Positions 6,601 through 6,981 of a DNA stretch of 6,981 bases are shown here, in pieces (within the stretch, counting starts at the first letter, position 1; every line of letters starts with the position of its first letter). This stretch comes from an uncultured Oscillospiraceae bacterium (GTDB lineage: Bacteria; Bacillota; Clostridia; Oscillospirales; Oscillospiraceae): the NCBI GenBank assembly GCA_900758315.1, contig CAAERF010000083.1, forward strand, positions 1 to 6,981, written 5' to 3'. The notes under the pieces were generated by a model. That model was given only the letters and a program-made list of their open reading frames with translations. It did not search any database and was not told where the DNA came from. Made by a program: the position numbers and the translations under genes.

Positions 6601-6981
6601 TTTACAGCAAGGACGAAAGCGGTGCATATACAAAAATATCCGAAAAGCTGTCTGCAGATGCAACGGAATATGAGATCAAAAACCTTGACCTGAATGGCAA
6701 GTACACCTATGTGGTGACGACCGTGGCAACGGTAGACAACAAGGATTATGAGAGCGTTTGGTCCAACGAGGCGCATTATCGCGCGGACGAAGCGCCTTAC
6801 ATCGGTAGCAATGGCAACTGGTGGGTCGGGGGAACCGACACCGGCGTAAAAGCGGCCGGTGACGACGGAAAGCCGGGCAAGAACGGCGAAACTCCGTATA
6901 TCGGTGAGAACGGCAACTGGTGGATCGGCTTTACGGATACGAAAGTTAAGGCGGCAGGCACCGACGGTAAGGATGGTGAAA
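3654..6981 (+). CDS. Large secreted FG-GAP/VCBS-like, Fn3 and collagen-like repeat surface protein (3' end outside window)
   Basis: At least 1,109 residues, still open at the right edge. Residues 1-30 are a signal peptide with likely cleavage after SIFA; C23 in LMAAC is a poor lipobox because hydrophobic residues follow it. Residues about 60-520 carry FG-GAP/VCBS-like units whose calcium loops are visible: AGDFDGDGK (200-208), VGDFNGDCVDD (280-290), CGDFDGDGDDDL (362-373) and a degenerate VGNFDGNK (509-516). Such repeats build beta-propellers in secreted and adhesive proteins. Another acidic loop, DRNNDG (592-597), precedes the segment YTDPDVKAVLQAAPYF. Residues 643-715 and 812-892 are rich in alternating Ser, Thr and aromatic residues, suggesting long amphipathic beta-strands, possibly aerolysin-like. 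An Fn3 domain spans about 942-1043. From residue 1048, 33-residue units combine YIGxNGNWW with Gly-X-Y triplets. A cell-wall anchor, if present, lies outside the window. It probably acts outside the cell as an adhesin, binding protein or toxin-like factor, and is likely controlled through the operator at 3539-3570. Confidence 0.85.
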   Translation, partial: MDKRSIFGRGLAILLSVTLMAACFPLSIFAEDTTQDPDFSGTNLMNLESVQPSGYTTTTNPYGYGIGEPFLMVEQNELMYLNAWDNNVRQASYFSMGSESALKTFAKNKSGSSGTFSNPNYKLMQAVSFDPTGSGRRDHVAFVGVSGQDKKGYMWVIDTTKGTDSDRSQLVEIGDFGYMFDGNDFEVPTYSNRSFFNIVAGDFDGDGKESIVVYTPKQTPRNQASGCQIQEWDYDGSNKALSKRGEGNSLLMGYYNDHPWYDVEDSEGNQRRKLGVSMAVGDFNGDCVDDLAVLSYCHRLPKDEAKIDYYRPVVKIVYGTKGDTGSSIVTKSAAQSEEFYTSMGYTGGRYYYEFPVGASLTCGDFDGDGDDDLFLAGMLAYFGTWKKDSSMVNEEITMKSDYVYVGKLTNTGNGFSKTMNLNRTVESNGWTDGGYHDADDVWQQLAVESVAINGKGRGAKELVFLSGTLYDVSNNKPAAVYTGDYFKSADDGAGSTTRISNCDIQSIAVGNFDGNKAGREQVVFTIALKHANNNESHLLKGYMRGIKYNDVTVNGEVKEYGTAGGYDCLVPTDSYVNTDAQNAVSFLVIPVDRNNDGVLAKYRGVTYAYTDPDVKAVLQAAPYFDEVMDAGNNETEYVLTESYELSDWDSDSVSFSIGYSTEFSFPGGKASIETGYALDWTKSFERSLHEEWSQSFSAQAYNSVVVSRTPVFVYEYDIQNANGTWNDKTVMQTAIPQGPVYEQLSVDAYNKFAEEYNKYMADRKDKPTCYLLEKIDPADNWMDGNEGDPYRYNHDGWESLRPDIQAAAISKSEFALGYNGTLDKVAWTKENTTTKSVEMSHGFFFNSSIKWGKEDVAMHGVTTSLEYSDGKGNSTSKGTAVGASCTVTSLDKQSLVAEGIPAPVVDAYRFHWTLGQWQRHLSGAANNKTPFIGYSVTNLSSPPRAIDDLDKTITRGEGNFDLKLSWTKPDCENGHPQITGYYVYSKDESGAYTKISEKLSADATEYEIKNLDLNGKYTYVVTTVATVDNKDYESVWSNEAHYRADEAPYIGSNGNWWVGGTDTGVKAAGDDGKPGKNGETPYIGENGNWWIGFTDTKVKAAGTDGKDGE
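6795..6981 (+). repeat. In-frame 99-bp tandem repeats encoding YIGxNGNWW plus Gly-X-Y triplets
   Basis: Unit 1 (6795-6893) and the truncated unit 2 (6894-6981) align at an exact 99-bp, 33-codon period. Both encode PYIGxNGNWW, then TDTxVKAAG, then a short collagen-like stretch (GDDGKPGKNGET in unit 1, GTDGKDGE in unit 2). The nucleotide copies differ at many third positions, so these are not recent exact duplications. The array probably continues past the window edge. Such stalks usually project surface domains away from the cell. Confidence 0.85.

Noticed and set aside
4728..6776. A 682-codon open frame on the minus strand opposite the secreted protein gene
   Set aside because: The plus strand there has secure start, RBS, signal peptide and recognisable domains. 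The minus frame encodes a Val/Ile/Arg-rich product without recognisable domains, a typical mirror of Asp/Gly/Asn-rich coding sequence with few TTA, CTA and TCA codons.

Overview
The window looks like chromosomal DNA of a moderately GC-rich Bacillota, most plausibly a gut-type Clostridia (Oscillospiraceae/Lachnospiraceae-like). The basis is strong AGGAGG-type ribosome binding sites, GTG and TTG starts, extended -10 promoters, a LytTR response regulator with an AgrC-like GHKL kinase, and a Gram-positive-style secreted repeat protein. No rRNA, tRNA, insertion sequence or CRISPR array is visible. The taxonomic call is inference.

Layout from left to right. (1) Positions 1-453, minus strand: the first 151 codons of an unrecognised, apparently cytoplasmic protein, cut by the window edge. 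(2) Positions 454-800: a 347-base intergenic region with a weak leftward promoter, inverted repeats and a good rightward extended -10 promoter. (3) Positions 801-1508, plus strand: a LytTR-family response regulator. (4) Positions 1531-1568: a 14-bp perfect hairpin with A and T tails, serving as a bidirectional terminator. (5) Positions 1582-3465, minus strand: a membrane sensor histidine kinase with an extracellular beta-sandwich-like domain, seven further membrane segments and an AgrC-type HEWKNH/GHKL core. (6) Positions 3466-3653: a divergent control region carrying a perfect 11-bp direct repeat with 21-bp period. (7) Position 3654 to the right edge, plus strand: a very large secreted protein (more than 1,109 residues). 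It has a signal peptide, FG-GAP/VCBS-like calcium-loop repeats, a Ser/Thr/aromatic beta-rich middle that could be an aerolysin-like module, an Fn3 domain, and tandem 33-residue units joining a YIGxNGNWW motif to collagen-like Gly-X-Y triplets.

How the parts may work together (inference): the kinase and regulator, although convergent rather than in one operon, are the obvious cognate pair. The 21-bp-period repeat has the spacing and half-site core expected of a LytTR operator. It sits between the kinase promoter and the start of the secreted protein gene. The simplest model is a self-contained circuit in which the kinase senses an extracellular ligand, the regulator binds this operator, and expression of the large surface protein and perhaps of the kinase itself is switched. 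The kinase-regulator-operator-surface protein arrangement is the most interesting part of the window.
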